Shown: positions 46,161-54,181 of the stretch, piece by piece | Numbering within the stretch: the stretch's first letter is position 1 | Layout of the letters: each line of letters starts with the position of its first letter | Assembly: GCF_004099695.1 (NCBI RefSeq) | Contig: NZ_SCHL01000002.1 | Coordinates: 1-64,000 of the forward strand | DNA: 64,000 bases | From: Methanosarcina sp. MSH10X1 | GTDB taxonomy: Archaea; Halobacteriota; Methanosarcinia; Methanosarcinales; Methanosarcinaceae | Direction of reading: 5' to 3' | Notes under the pieces: generated by a model | Told to the model about the DNA's origin: nothing | Seen by the model: the letters and a program-made list of their open reading frames with translations, nothing else | Database searches by the model: none | Program-made: the position numbers and the translations under genes

Positions 46161-46527
46161 GAAAATTTCTACTTTTTATTTTGAGGACATCCTCGAATCG
46201 ATTGAGAAAATTCGAAGATATCTGGGCAAAGCTTCTTTTGATGAATTTCTTGAAAATGAAATGTTAATAGATGCAGTAATCAGAAATCTTGAGATAATAG
46301 GTGAAGCTGCCGCACATATTTCCCCTGAGATTTGTGTTAAATATTCGGAAATCGAATGGAAAAAGATTGTGGGCTTGAGAAACATCCTGATTCATGATTA
46401 CTCTGGAATTGACATTGAAATTGTATGGGATATAATACAAAACAGACTTGACCTATTGGAAGCAGAAATCAGGCAGGCTCTTAATAAAGAGAAAGGTTAC
46501 GAAGATCAATCTTCCGAAATATCTTGA
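46153..46527 (+). CDS. hepT: HEPN-domain ribonuclease toxin
   Basis: 124-residue HepT/DUF86-type HEPN protein. The catalytic/AMPylation motif R-x4-H-x-Y is intact as RNILIHDY at about residues 77-84; also IRNLEIIGEAAAHIS. HEPN toxins cleave RNA. Start at 46153 gives an 8-nt overlap with mntA; an ATG at 46144 adds three residues. With mntA it forms a type II/VII-like toxin-antitoxin module, which may stabilise the locus or act against phage. Confidence 0.87.
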   Translation: MPEKISTFYFEDILESIEKIRRYLGKASFDEFLENEMLIDAVIRNLEIIGEAAAHISPEICVKYSEIEWKKIVGLRNILIHDYSGIDIEIVWDIIQNRLDLLEAEIRQALNKEKGYEDQSSEIS

Positions 46528-46906
46528 AAGGATAAACAATAAGCTATATAATCTGATTGAAATTCGATATTGATCATGGAAACGACGGTCCATTCTTTTT
46601 CTCTTCTTCGGGGTATCTGTACTTTTATTCGTCTTGCAGGGCACAGGAAATTAACTGAAGAACTCTTTTTATTGCCTTTTGTTTTCGACCTGTGGCTTAT
46701 ATACTCTACTGTGAGCTGATGATTTACTGCCTTTTATTATCAATACTCAGATTCCCTCTCTATCCTAACAACTATGACATTTATCGAAGCATTCGATTAT
46801 TATCTACGCGTTCATATAAAATTCTCTTATACAGGGTCAACAGCTTTTAATATGACGAGCTTGTAAAGCTAGAGTCGGTGGGGTAAATAATGCATTTTCG
46901 CTATGA

Positions 46907-47085
46907 AGATGCTTCTTTGAGATAACGTCGGATAGTGTATACTATGCAGGACATTTTCGAACATAGAGTGCCTGTTTGAGATATCGTTGGATTTTATAGG
47001 GTACGTATTCAGAGCGTTTTCTAACAAGAGATGCTTTGAGAAAATACCAGATAGAATACATTATGAGTGGGGTTTTGATAGAATG
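46907..47085. repeat. Degenerate tandem repeat of about 60 bp
   Basis: Three diverged units begin near 46907, 46965 and 47027, each with the sequence TG(C)-CT-x-TTTGAGATA-x-CGT-x-GGAT followed by a TATA-rich half. Similarity is partial. No coding role seen. Confidence 0.5.
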
Positions 47086-47964
47086 ATGTTAAAGAGTTTA
47101 AAAGAAATCTTAAGAACCGTAAAAGGAAAAAAAATTTTACATTCAGACAAGCTTATAGAAACGACTCACTGGCTCCATAACCTGGAGTTTTTGGTTGTAA
47201 GATTGATGATGTTTGCCATAGGTGTTCACCACCTCTATGTGTACACCGTAAAAACCGTGTTCTGAGTCTGGAATCTGAACTCAGCCTGCAGCGCAAGCAG
47301 ATCTGTTTCCTTTCCTGCACGAAGAATCTTTTTGCCACCAGAAATCCGGGTCAAACCAGGGGAGTTCAATGGGGAAGGTGGCAGGGATCAGTTTAAAACC
47401 AGGAGAAGATTGCCAGCGCGTAGTACTATCGGGATTTATGCAGCTTTTATACAGCCGAACCGGGAACTGCAAACCTGAGCTCCATATTGTGAAGGCATAG
47501 AGCTTTCCCGAAGTTCGGGAAATCTGGATTACCCGGTTTGGTTCTTAGCTGCATAATCATATCATAAAAGAAGAAGGATTGGTTTCATAGATCCTTCATG
47601 TCCCAGCAAATACCTGATGACTGACTAAGTGCCCTTATTTAATGCTTCACCAGTTTCAAATGCCATCGGGTTAAAAAATTACTCTCAAATCATAAAGGAA
47701 CCCTTTAATAATATCGTCTGCAGACAAAACACGTTATAGGGAATCCTTTTCAAGTTCAAAATAGGGCTCGGAACTGCTAGAAAGCAGCCCTTAATTGACT
47801 TTTCTTTTTGTGGCATTTTTTATTTATTTTTGCCACTTTATTTTTACGGTTTACTACCTTTATCCGCCTGTTGCCTGTATTACATTTATTTTTGTATTTG
47901 CTTGCTGTTTATGTATGATTCCTGCTTGCGTTTAGCTTTTTGTACTTTATTTCTGCTCTTTTTC
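47086..47964. other. Intergenic region with probable gene remnants
   Basis: About 880 nt. On the minus strand 47280-47549 is an uninterrupted frame of about 90 codons without an ATG (contains PGFKLIPATFPIELPWFDPD). On the plus strand a frame at 46987-47265 ends near 47265. Neither has a ribosome-binding site or a family I recognise. Decayed genes are the likeliest explanation. Confidence 0.35.
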
Positions 47965-48555
47965 TCATATTGGAGCGACCGTTCTTCCGAATGCATCATT
48001 CAGTACTATTGCAAGGGCGGTATACAGGGCTGAAAGACCCATGATGAGACCAACATAGCCTGCGACCACGAGCAGGCCGGTATTTCCTGTAGCGTTTACA
48101 ACAGCCAGAAGTATGAATAGCAGGAATAGCGTCAAGAAGATAAACATTATTGATTTAGTGCCCAGCTTCAGCGTTGCTATAAGCATTATGAAAGTGTACA
48201 CTCCCCAGAGGAAGAGATAGGCTGCGGTAGATATCGGATTCGGGGCTTCAATCAGGCCCGCCGTCGGCAGAAGAATAAGGCCTGCGAGAGAGAACCAGAA
48301 AAGCCCGAAAGCACAAAATGCCGTGCCTCCAAAAACGCTCCCTTTTTTCCAGGCCATAAGGCCTGCGAATACCTGGGCAAAGCCCCCAAGGAATATTGCC
48401 ATGGAAACGATCATCGAGTCCACAGGGTATAAGCCTATATAGCTAAGACTCAGGAGAACTGCTGACAGGCCAAGACCAGTAAATCCCAGAGGTGTCGGGT
48501 TTGCGGTCCTGTCCATTACATGCACATCTGTTACTATTTCCCTTGTTTCCGCCAT
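47965..48555 (-). CDS. GPR1/FUN34/YaaH (acetate transporter) family protein
   Basis: 196 residues with six membrane helices and the family signature NPTPLGFTGLGL near the N-terminus. Relatives are acetate/succinate channels or permeases; in an aceticlastic genus, acetate import is the likely job. Start at ATG 48555 with GGAGTGGT 5 nt upstream (a GTG at 48564 adds three residues). Monocistronic, divergent from surE. Confidence 0.85.
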   Translation of the reverse strand: MAETREIVTDVHVMDRTANPTPLGFTGLGLSAVLLSLSYIGLYPVDSMIVSMAIFLGGFAQVFAGLMAWKKGSVFGGTAFCAFGLFWFSLAGLILLPTAGLIEAPNPISTAAYLFLWGVYTFIMLIATLKLGTKSIMFIFLTLFLLFILLAVVNATGNTGLLVVAGYVGLIMGLSALYTALAIVLNDAFGRTVAPI

Positions 48556-48783
48556 TAATACCACTCCCCATATTTCTAGAATCTAAATTATTTTTTATAA
48601 AGCCTATTCTCATTCCAGTTTTTGATCCCTGTTTATTTCCACCCCGAAGATCTACCTTTATTAATAATTATATTGCTTCTTATATATTATTCTTGTTTGT
48701 ATATTAATATTTGAAATAAATTGACTTATCTGAATTTTCACTTCATGCGGCCATTCCATTAATTTTAAATTATCCGACAACTT

Positions 48784-49587
48784 ATGGGAAAGCAGATGGT
48801 CCCAAAAATTCTTGTTACCAATGATGACGGTGTTTACTCCACAGGGTTGAAAGCTGCTTTTGACAGCGTTTCGGATCTTGGGGAAGTTACAATTTCAGCT
48901 CCTGCTGTCCAGCAGAGCGGTGTCGGGCGCTCTATCTCTATCTTTGAGCCTCTCCGAATCACGAAAACGAATGCAGGGGGCATACCTGCTTACTCTGTGG
49001 GAGGTACTCCTACCGATGCCGTAATTCTGGGCATCTTCACAATCCTCAAAGAAATGCCTGACCTGGTACTTTCAGGTTTCAATATTGGGGAGAATATAAG
49101 CACGGATACTATCACTACCTCAGGAACCATCGGAGGAGCCCTTGAAGCTGCAAGTTATGGCGTGCCTGCAATTGCCGCTTCCATGCAGGTGCTTGACGAA
49201 GGCCAGAAATTCGACGATCCCAGGGATTACCATAGAGAACGGTTCGAAGTCGGGATAAAAGTAGTGAACAGGGTCGCCCGAAATGTCCTCAGGCACGGTA
49301 TGCCGGAAAACGTGGATCTCCTTAACATAAATATTCCTTATCATGCTGAAGAGGACACCCCTGTAGAGATAACTCGCCTTGCAAGAAAAATCTTTAAAAC
49401 GGATGTCGAGGAAAGGCGCGATCCCAGGGGCAGGCCATATTACTGGATTGCAGGGGACCTGATTCGGGAAGAAGAGGAAGGGACCGATGTACATGCTATC
49501 ATGCAGAAAGGATATGTCTCAATAACCCCGATTTCCCTGGATTCAACTGCCAGGATCGAGTTTTCGGAAATAGAAAAGTACCTCTAA
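48784..49587 (+). CDS. surE: 5'/3'-nucleotidase SurE
   Basis: 267 residues. Metal-dependent phosphatase of nucleoside monophosphates and short polyphosphate. Signature at the N-terminus ILVTNDDGVYSTGL (metal Asp-Asp), then APAVQQSGVG, GTPTDAVILG, and LSGFNIGENISTDTITTSGTI (metal Asn). There is no ribosome-binding site before the ATG at 48784, and a TATA-like TTTTAAATTATCC lies about 25 nt upstream, so the mRNA may be leaderless; the internal ATG at 48796 is an alternative start. Confidence 0.92.
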   Translation: MGKQMVPKILVTNDDGVYSTGLKAAFDSVSDLGEVTISAPAVQQSGVGRSISIFEPLRITKTNAGGIPAYSVGGTPTDAVILGIFTILKEMPDLVLSGFNIGENISTDTITTSGTIGGALEAASYGVPAIAASMQVLDEGQKFDDPRDYHRERFEVGIKVVNRVARNVLRHGMPENVDLLNINIPYHAEEDTPVEITRLARKIFKTDVEERRDPRGRPYYWIAGDLIREEEEGTDVHAIMQKGYVSITPISLDSTARIEFSEIEKYL

Positions 49588-49733
49588 GAATCTCAGACAT
49601 CGTAATGCAAAATTTCCGAGAATTGTAAAACTGCTGGAGATTCCAGAACGACGAAGAAACTGAACTATTCAAAAGAAAAGATTTCGGTACCTGAAAAAGC
49701 CGATCTTCTTTATCCAGTAAGACTCTTTTATTT

Positions 49734-49898
49734 TTATTCTTTTATTTCATCTTTTTCAATATGAATGGAAATTTCCTTCCATCCGCTGCCGATAGTATGC
49801 AACGTTTCTACCATTGCTTTAATGACGTTTACCACGATGTTCTGGACAAAGTCATTCATAGGGATCTTTCTTCCATCAACTAAAAGTTCAATCTTCAC
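49734..49898 (-). CDS. Small conserved protein linked to moaA
   Basis: 54 residues starting MKIELLVDGRKIPMNDFVQN and ending with KEISIHIEKDEIKE. Start is GTG with a strong GGAGGG 7 nt upstream. The IELLVDGxxIPMNDFVQ core is, from memory, found in short archaeal proteins of unknown function. It follows moaA by 49 nt on the same strand, so co-transcription is likely. Function unknown. 49588-49733 shows nothing else. Confidence 0.7.
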   Translation of the reverse strand: MKIELLVDGRKIPMNDFVQNIVVNVIKAMVETLHTIGSGWKEISIHIEKDEIKE

Positions 49899-49947
49899 CT
49901 TTTACCCTCCTTATTATGGTATTAATTCCTGGACCTGGTTTTCCTTT

Positions 49948-50946
49948 TTAAACCTTTTTCCTTTGCTCTGGTACACTGACAGGAAGGCAGTACGGTTTCC
50001 TTCGGCTTACAGCAAGCCTGAGCAATTTTTCGATCTCTTCGGGGGTTTTTGCCTCACTGACATCCACAAGGTTGTCGTTTACCAGCAGGCATGGCTTGAA
50101 TCTCCCGTCGGCTGTAACCCTGAGCCTGCTGCAGTGGGCACAGAACTCCGAGTTGTCCATAGGACGAACAAATTCAACTTCCACCCCGTCGATAATATAT
50201 TTTTTCCGGTGGTGCAGGTGCCGTACCCGGACTTCGCTCGCCCTTTCAGCCAGACTGCTTTCGAGGGTCTTCGAATCAATCATGTACTTTGAAAGCCCTG
50301 GATCTATGTCCATAAGCTCAATGAGTTGCAGAATTACTTTCCCTTTGTACAGCCGGACAAAATCCATCATAGAACTGATTTCGTTATCGTTTATACCTTT
50401 CAGGAGTACCATATTAAGCTTTACAGGAGTCAGTCCAGCTTCAACTGCACTGTCAATACCCCTGATAACCTTCTCAAGCGAGCCCGCGGGCGCTCCGGTA
50501 ATCGCTTCGTATTTTTCAGGTACAAAGGAATCCAGGCTTATGTTTACTCTGTCAAGCCCTGCAGCTTTCAGAGCTTTTGCGCGTTTTTCAAGCAGGATGC
50601 CGTTTGTCGTCGCAGAAACTTCTTTTAATGGAGGAAGGCAGGAAAGAATTTCCTCGAAATCTTTCCTGAATAATGGTTCGCCTCCGGAGAATTTTACTTT
50701 GCTAATCCCGAATTTTGCAGCTTCCCTGACAATCCCGCAGATTAATTCCGGTTTCATTTCATTTCCTACCGGACCGCAGGTGCAGCAGTCGGCACCTTCA
50801 TTATGGCAGTATATACATGAAAGGTTACACCTATCAGTTATGGATATCCGAAGCCCGGTTACCCTTCGCCCATAAGGATCCTCCAGAATTTTACCTGGGC
50901 TTTCTTTCATAACTTCAGGAGTCCTTTTTGGATTTCTCTGCTTCAT
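49948..50946 (-). CDS. moaA: GTP 3',8-cyclase (molybdopterin biosynthesis)
   Basis: 332-residue radical SAM enzyme for the first step of molybdopterin (tungstopterin) synthesis, needed for formylmethanofuran dehydrogenase. N-terminal cluster CNLSCIYC, FSGGEPLFRKD, TTNGILLEK, NISLDS; C-terminal second cluster FCAHCSRLRVTADGRFKPCL. The usual C-terminal Gly-Gly tail is replaced by a basic/Pro-rich end. An internal Cys-rich loop (ADCCTCGP) after the first cluster is unusual. Start at 50946 or the ATG 12 codons later. Confidence 0.9.
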   Translation of the reverse strand: MKQRNPKRTPEVMKESPGKILEDPYGRRVTGLRISITDRCNLSCIYCHNEGADCCTCGPVGNEMKPELICGIVREAAKFGISKVKFSGGEPLFRKDFEEILSCLPPLKEVSATTNGILLEKRAKALKAAGLDRVNISLDSFVPEKYEAITGAPAGSLEKVIRGIDSAVEAGLTPVKLNMVLLKGINDNEISSMMDFVRLYKGKVILQLIELMDIDPGLSKYMIDSKTLESSLAERASEVRVRHLHHRKKYIIDGVEVEFVRPMDNSEFCAHCSRLRVTADGRFKPCLLVNDNLVDVSEAKTPEEIEKLLRLAVSRRKPYCLPVSVPEQRKKV

Positions 50947-51713
50947 GGCTGGTTAAAATCCCCTGTTGAGTATTTGGCATGCAGTTCTCAATCGCCACTC
51001 CAGGCTAACTTATCCCACGATAGCCCTTTTGTATCACTTTGCGAGACAATGTTTCGTACCTGGAACGGTCTCGTCCACAATAACCCTTACTTCAAATTAA
51101 CTGACACTTCTTAGAAAAGCCCGGACTGGGGCAATGGTTTGAATTGAATGAGTATACAGTATGGAGTGAATGTTTATAGTAATATTAATTTATTGTTTAT
51201 GGTGAGGTTAATTGAACTTTTAATATGAAGCGAACTAGTGCTGTATGAGGATGTTAATTTAACGTGATGATATGAACGTATGATTACAGGAGCCGGGAAC
51301 CAATTATATCAGAAATTATTATATAAGTAATGTAACAAACTGGAGAGTTTATCCACTTATTCAGCAGGGTCTCTTCTCCCGCGATTTCCTGAAAATCTGG
51401 CTGTTCTTACCTCAAAGTAGGTATAACCTTTTACTTAAGGTTAATGTGCACAGATGCAGATATTAAGACTTTAAGACGGTTAGATTTTTCAAAAAAGTAA
51501 TCATTAAGCATACAGGTATATCACATATAGTTTCATTTACAGATTACATGCCATTAAAGCCGGAAGTTCAGCATAGAGGTATATTTTTAATAAACAGAAC
51601 CGTGTCGTAGAAATTCAGATATCTGAATTCAGTACTCCCGGAACTCCGGCGAATTCCTCTTTTATAACCAATCAGAAGAGTTATCTGCAAAACTATCAAT
51701 GCTAATATTTTGT
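50947..51713. other. Long AT-rich spacer
   Basis: About 770 nt between moaA and the first Cys-rich gene terminator. AT-rich with several TATA-like runs. An 18-codon frame at 51445 lacks support. No gene, tRNA or clear repeat recognised. Confidence 0.5.
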
Positions 51714-51736
51714 CGGAGAGCAGTGTATCCTCTCCG
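51714..51736 (-). terminator. Hairpin after first Cys-rich gene
   Basis: CGGAGAG (51714-51720) pairs with CTCTCCG (51730-51736) over 9 nt. A very similar hairpin lies after the second Cys-rich gene, which supports a shared origin of the two units. Confidence 0.6.
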
Positions 51737-51791
51737 GCATCGTGATTATATTTTTTGCTGTTAACTCTACTTCTGAAATGGTCCGATATAT

Positions 51792-53498
51792 TTATTCCGA
51801 GCTTGTAAGATCTTCAGAACTCATCTGCTCAGGGCTCGCTTTCTCAGATTCTGTCTGTTCAGGGTTTGCCTGTTCAGGGTTTGCCTGTTCAGGGTTTGCC
51901 TGTTCAGGGTTTGCCCCCTCAGAGTTTGTCTGTTCAAGCTCTGCCTCTTGAGATTCTGTCGGTTCAAGGCTCACCTGATCTGCTTTTGCCTGTTCAGAGA
52001 CGGTTTGCTGGAATTCTGCCTGTTCAGTTTTAATTTGCTCAGTTTTAATCTGTTCATTGTTTACCTGTTCATTGTTTACCTGTTCAGCTTTTATTTGATC
52101 AACGCTTACCTGTTCTGGGTTTATTTGTCCAGAATTTTTCTGTTGAGGGTTTGCCTTTTCAAAGTTTCTCTGTTCAGGTTTTATCTGTTCTGATGTTACC
52201 TTTTCTGGATTTACCTTTTCAAGGTTTGTAAGGTTTACAGGTTCTGGATTTTCTGAGTTTTGCTGCTCAGGATTTGCCTGCTCAGGATTTGCCTGCTGAG
52301 GGATTACCTGCTCGGGATTCGCCTGCTGAGGGATTACCTGCTCGGGATTCGCCTGCTGAGGTATTGCCTGCTCAGGATTCGTCTGCTGAGGGACTACCTG
52401 CTGAGGTATTGTCTGTTTGACGTTTACCTGTTCTGGTTCTGCCTGCTCAGAAGTTGCCTGTACGGGGTTCACCTGCTCAGGAGCTACCTGTTTAGAGTCT
52501 GGCTGGTCATATTCTTCAGTGCAGTTATCGTCACAGTCCGTTAAGTCGCAGTTGCTGTTGCAACCTGTCGGTTTACAGTCACCGTTACAGTCCGTTAAGC
52601 CGCAGTCTCCGGCACAGCCGGTTTCTTCATCATAGTTTCCAGCAGAACTTTCCTGGGTATAACCTTCAGTACTCCCGGAATCTGCCTGCCCCAAATTGTC
52701 CTGTGTACAGCCTGAAGATTCTCCTATGAGTCCGTTATCTTCAAAATTTTCAACAGAGCTTTCCTGTGTACAACCTACGAAGTTCCCTGAAGTTGTCTGT
52801 TCTGAATTCTCCTGCGCACAGCCTGAAGACAGGTCACAACTTACATCTTCAGAACATGACTGTTCGAAGTCTGTAGTGCAAGTTTCCTGATCCGAGCTTG
52901 CTGTACATCCTGCAGGCTCACAGTATCCTGCACAGTCTGTCTGGCTGCCGCCCACAGTACAATTTGACTCTATGTAATCTCCAGGGCACCCAGTCTGATT
53001 ATAATTTTCGGTACAGTTGGTCTGTCCACAATCCGTAACAAAATTTGTTTGATTGCATGCATCTGTATAATTTGCCTGTCCACAATCTGTAACAAAATTT
53101 GTTTGATTGCATGCATCTGTATAGTTCGTCTGTCCGTAGTTTATATCATAGTTTGTCAGCTCGCAGCCTTCAATACTTTCATCCGACTGCTCGAAATCTT
53201 CCTGTCCATAACCTGCAAACGACTCGGAGCCTGCAAAAGAGTTACAGCTTGATTGACCATAACCTGAAGATAAATCACATTCTGTAAAATCAGAATTTTC
53301 AAACGAATCGCAACTTGCCTGCTCATCCGTTTGCTCAGGGTTTGTAAGATTATCTGGACATACCTGTTCGGAATTTGTTTCAACAGAATTGACAAGAGCA
53401 TCACAGGCAATTGCTCCTGCCGTAATTAAAGTTGATAGCATAAGTACAATAGAAACAAATGCCAGAATTTTTATAATAGACTTTCCACTTAAGTTCAT
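51792..53498 (-). CDS. Secreted Cys-rich, Gln/Pro repeat protein (paralogue A)
   Basis: 568 residues from ATG 53498 (GGAGG 7 nt upstream). Signal sequence MNLSGKSIIKILAFVSIVLM...LITAGAIAC, with cleavage or lipid attachment expected at the Cys. The first half is rich in Cys, Asn, Thr and Gly with 17-residue repeats (NYTDACNQTNFVTDCGQ). The second half is made of five-residue units of the form (E/Q)Q(A/V)xP with almost no Cys. No known domain. Signal and flanks match paralogue B. Possibly a cell-surface or matrix protein, with Cys for disulfides or metal. Function unknown. Confidence 0.7.
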   Translation of the reverse strand: MNLSGKSIIKILAFVSIVLMLSTLITAGAIACDALVNSVETNSEQVCPDNLTNPEQTDEQASCDSFENSDFTECDLSSGYGQSSCNSFAGSESFAGYGQEDFEQSDESIEGCELTNYDINYGQTNYTDACNQTNFVTDCGQANYTDACNQTNFVTDCGQTNCTENYNQTGCPGDYIESNCTVGGSQTDCAGYCEPAGCTASSDQETCTTDFEQSCSEDVSCDLSSGCAQENSEQTTSGNFVGCTQESSVENFEDNGLIGESSGCTQDNLGQADSGSTEGYTQESSAGNYDEETGCAGDCGLTDCNGDCKPTGCNSNCDLTDCDDNCTEEYDQPDSKQVAPEQVNPVQATSEQAEPEQVNVKQTIPQQVVPQQTNPEQAIPQQANPEQVIPQQANPEQVIPQQANPEQANPEQQNSENPEPVNLTNLEKVNPEKVTSEQIKPEQRNFEKANPQQKNSGQINPEQVSVDQIKAEQVNNEQVNNEQIKTEQIKTEQAEFQQTVSEQAKADQVSLEPTESQEAELEQTNSEGANPEQANPEQANPEQANPEQTESEKASPEQMSSEDLTSSE

Positions 53499-53519
53499 TC
53501 CGTTCCTCCGTGTTTTTTT

Positions 53520-53560
53520 GATCTTACCCAACTAGTTCGAGAAGATCAGGAACCAAAAAA
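53520..53560 (-). promoter_or_regulatory. Conserved upstream element of Cys-rich gene A
   Basis: The plus-strand stretch GATCTTACCCAACTAGTTCG, AGAAGATCAGGAAC and AAAAA aligns with 55698-55738 upstream of paralogue B, including the dyad-like GATCTT...AAGATC. It is likely a duplicated leader or operator. Confidence 0.5.
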
Positions 53561-54131
53561 ATATTGAATAAAAATTAATTAATGTATAATAAATGTTAGC
53601 ATTTATTAATCCTGTGCCAGTCAAAATTTATCTTTGAAAATATGATTTATTCATATTATTTCTATAATTATTCGCAAATAATTTAATTTAAATCCTTACA
53701 AAAAGTTGCATTTGTAGTAGCAGAAGTACCATGAGCTTTTGATTAATAACTCTACAAAAGCTGAAAATTCAACGCGTTTTTAAAGATTTTTAATCCACAG
53801 GAGGCTGCAACTGCTAAATTAAATTGTGCAAGAATCTTTCTTATAGTAAATTTATAAAAGTTTTATTTCCAGAATGCTCCTGTCGCAGTCAATACCGTAG
53901 AAAAATCGGCTTAAAAATATAAGACTCTTAAGTAAAACTCTTAAAGGGTAGTAAAATTAGCAATCCTATCAAGATCCAGTTATTCTCTTTTTATACATTG
54001 TTCTCACAAATTAAGAGTTAATGTGCAATGTATTTTTATAAGCATCTGGGCAAAAATAAAATTTAAAGATCTACAATCCTGAAAAAATGATCGAAAACTA
54101 GTTGAATCTAATGTTAAATCTTAACATTGTG
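53561..54131. other. AT-rich spacer between the Cys-rich paralogues
   Basis: About 570 nt with no convincing gene. TATA-like runs occur near 53650-53690 and 53985-54060. Confidence 0.45.
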
Positions 54132-54154
54132 TGGAGAGTTGGGTATACTCTCCA
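54132..54154 (-). terminator. Hairpin after second Cys-rich gene
   Basis: TGGAGAG (54132-54138) pairs with CTCTCCA (54148-54154) over a 9-nt loop (TTGGGTATA). Equivalent in form and place to 51714-51736. Confidence 0.6.
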
Positions 54155-54181
54155 GCACATGTGTTATTTTCCCATCCTAAT

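Noticed and set aside
46987-47265. 92-codon plus-strand frame as a gene
   Set aside because: No ribosome-binding site, no family resemblance, and its first third is degenerate tandem repeat.
49765-50292. 175-codon plus-strand frame opposite moaA
   Set aside because: Antisense to moaA and its small partner, both of which have family motifs and ribosome-binding sites.
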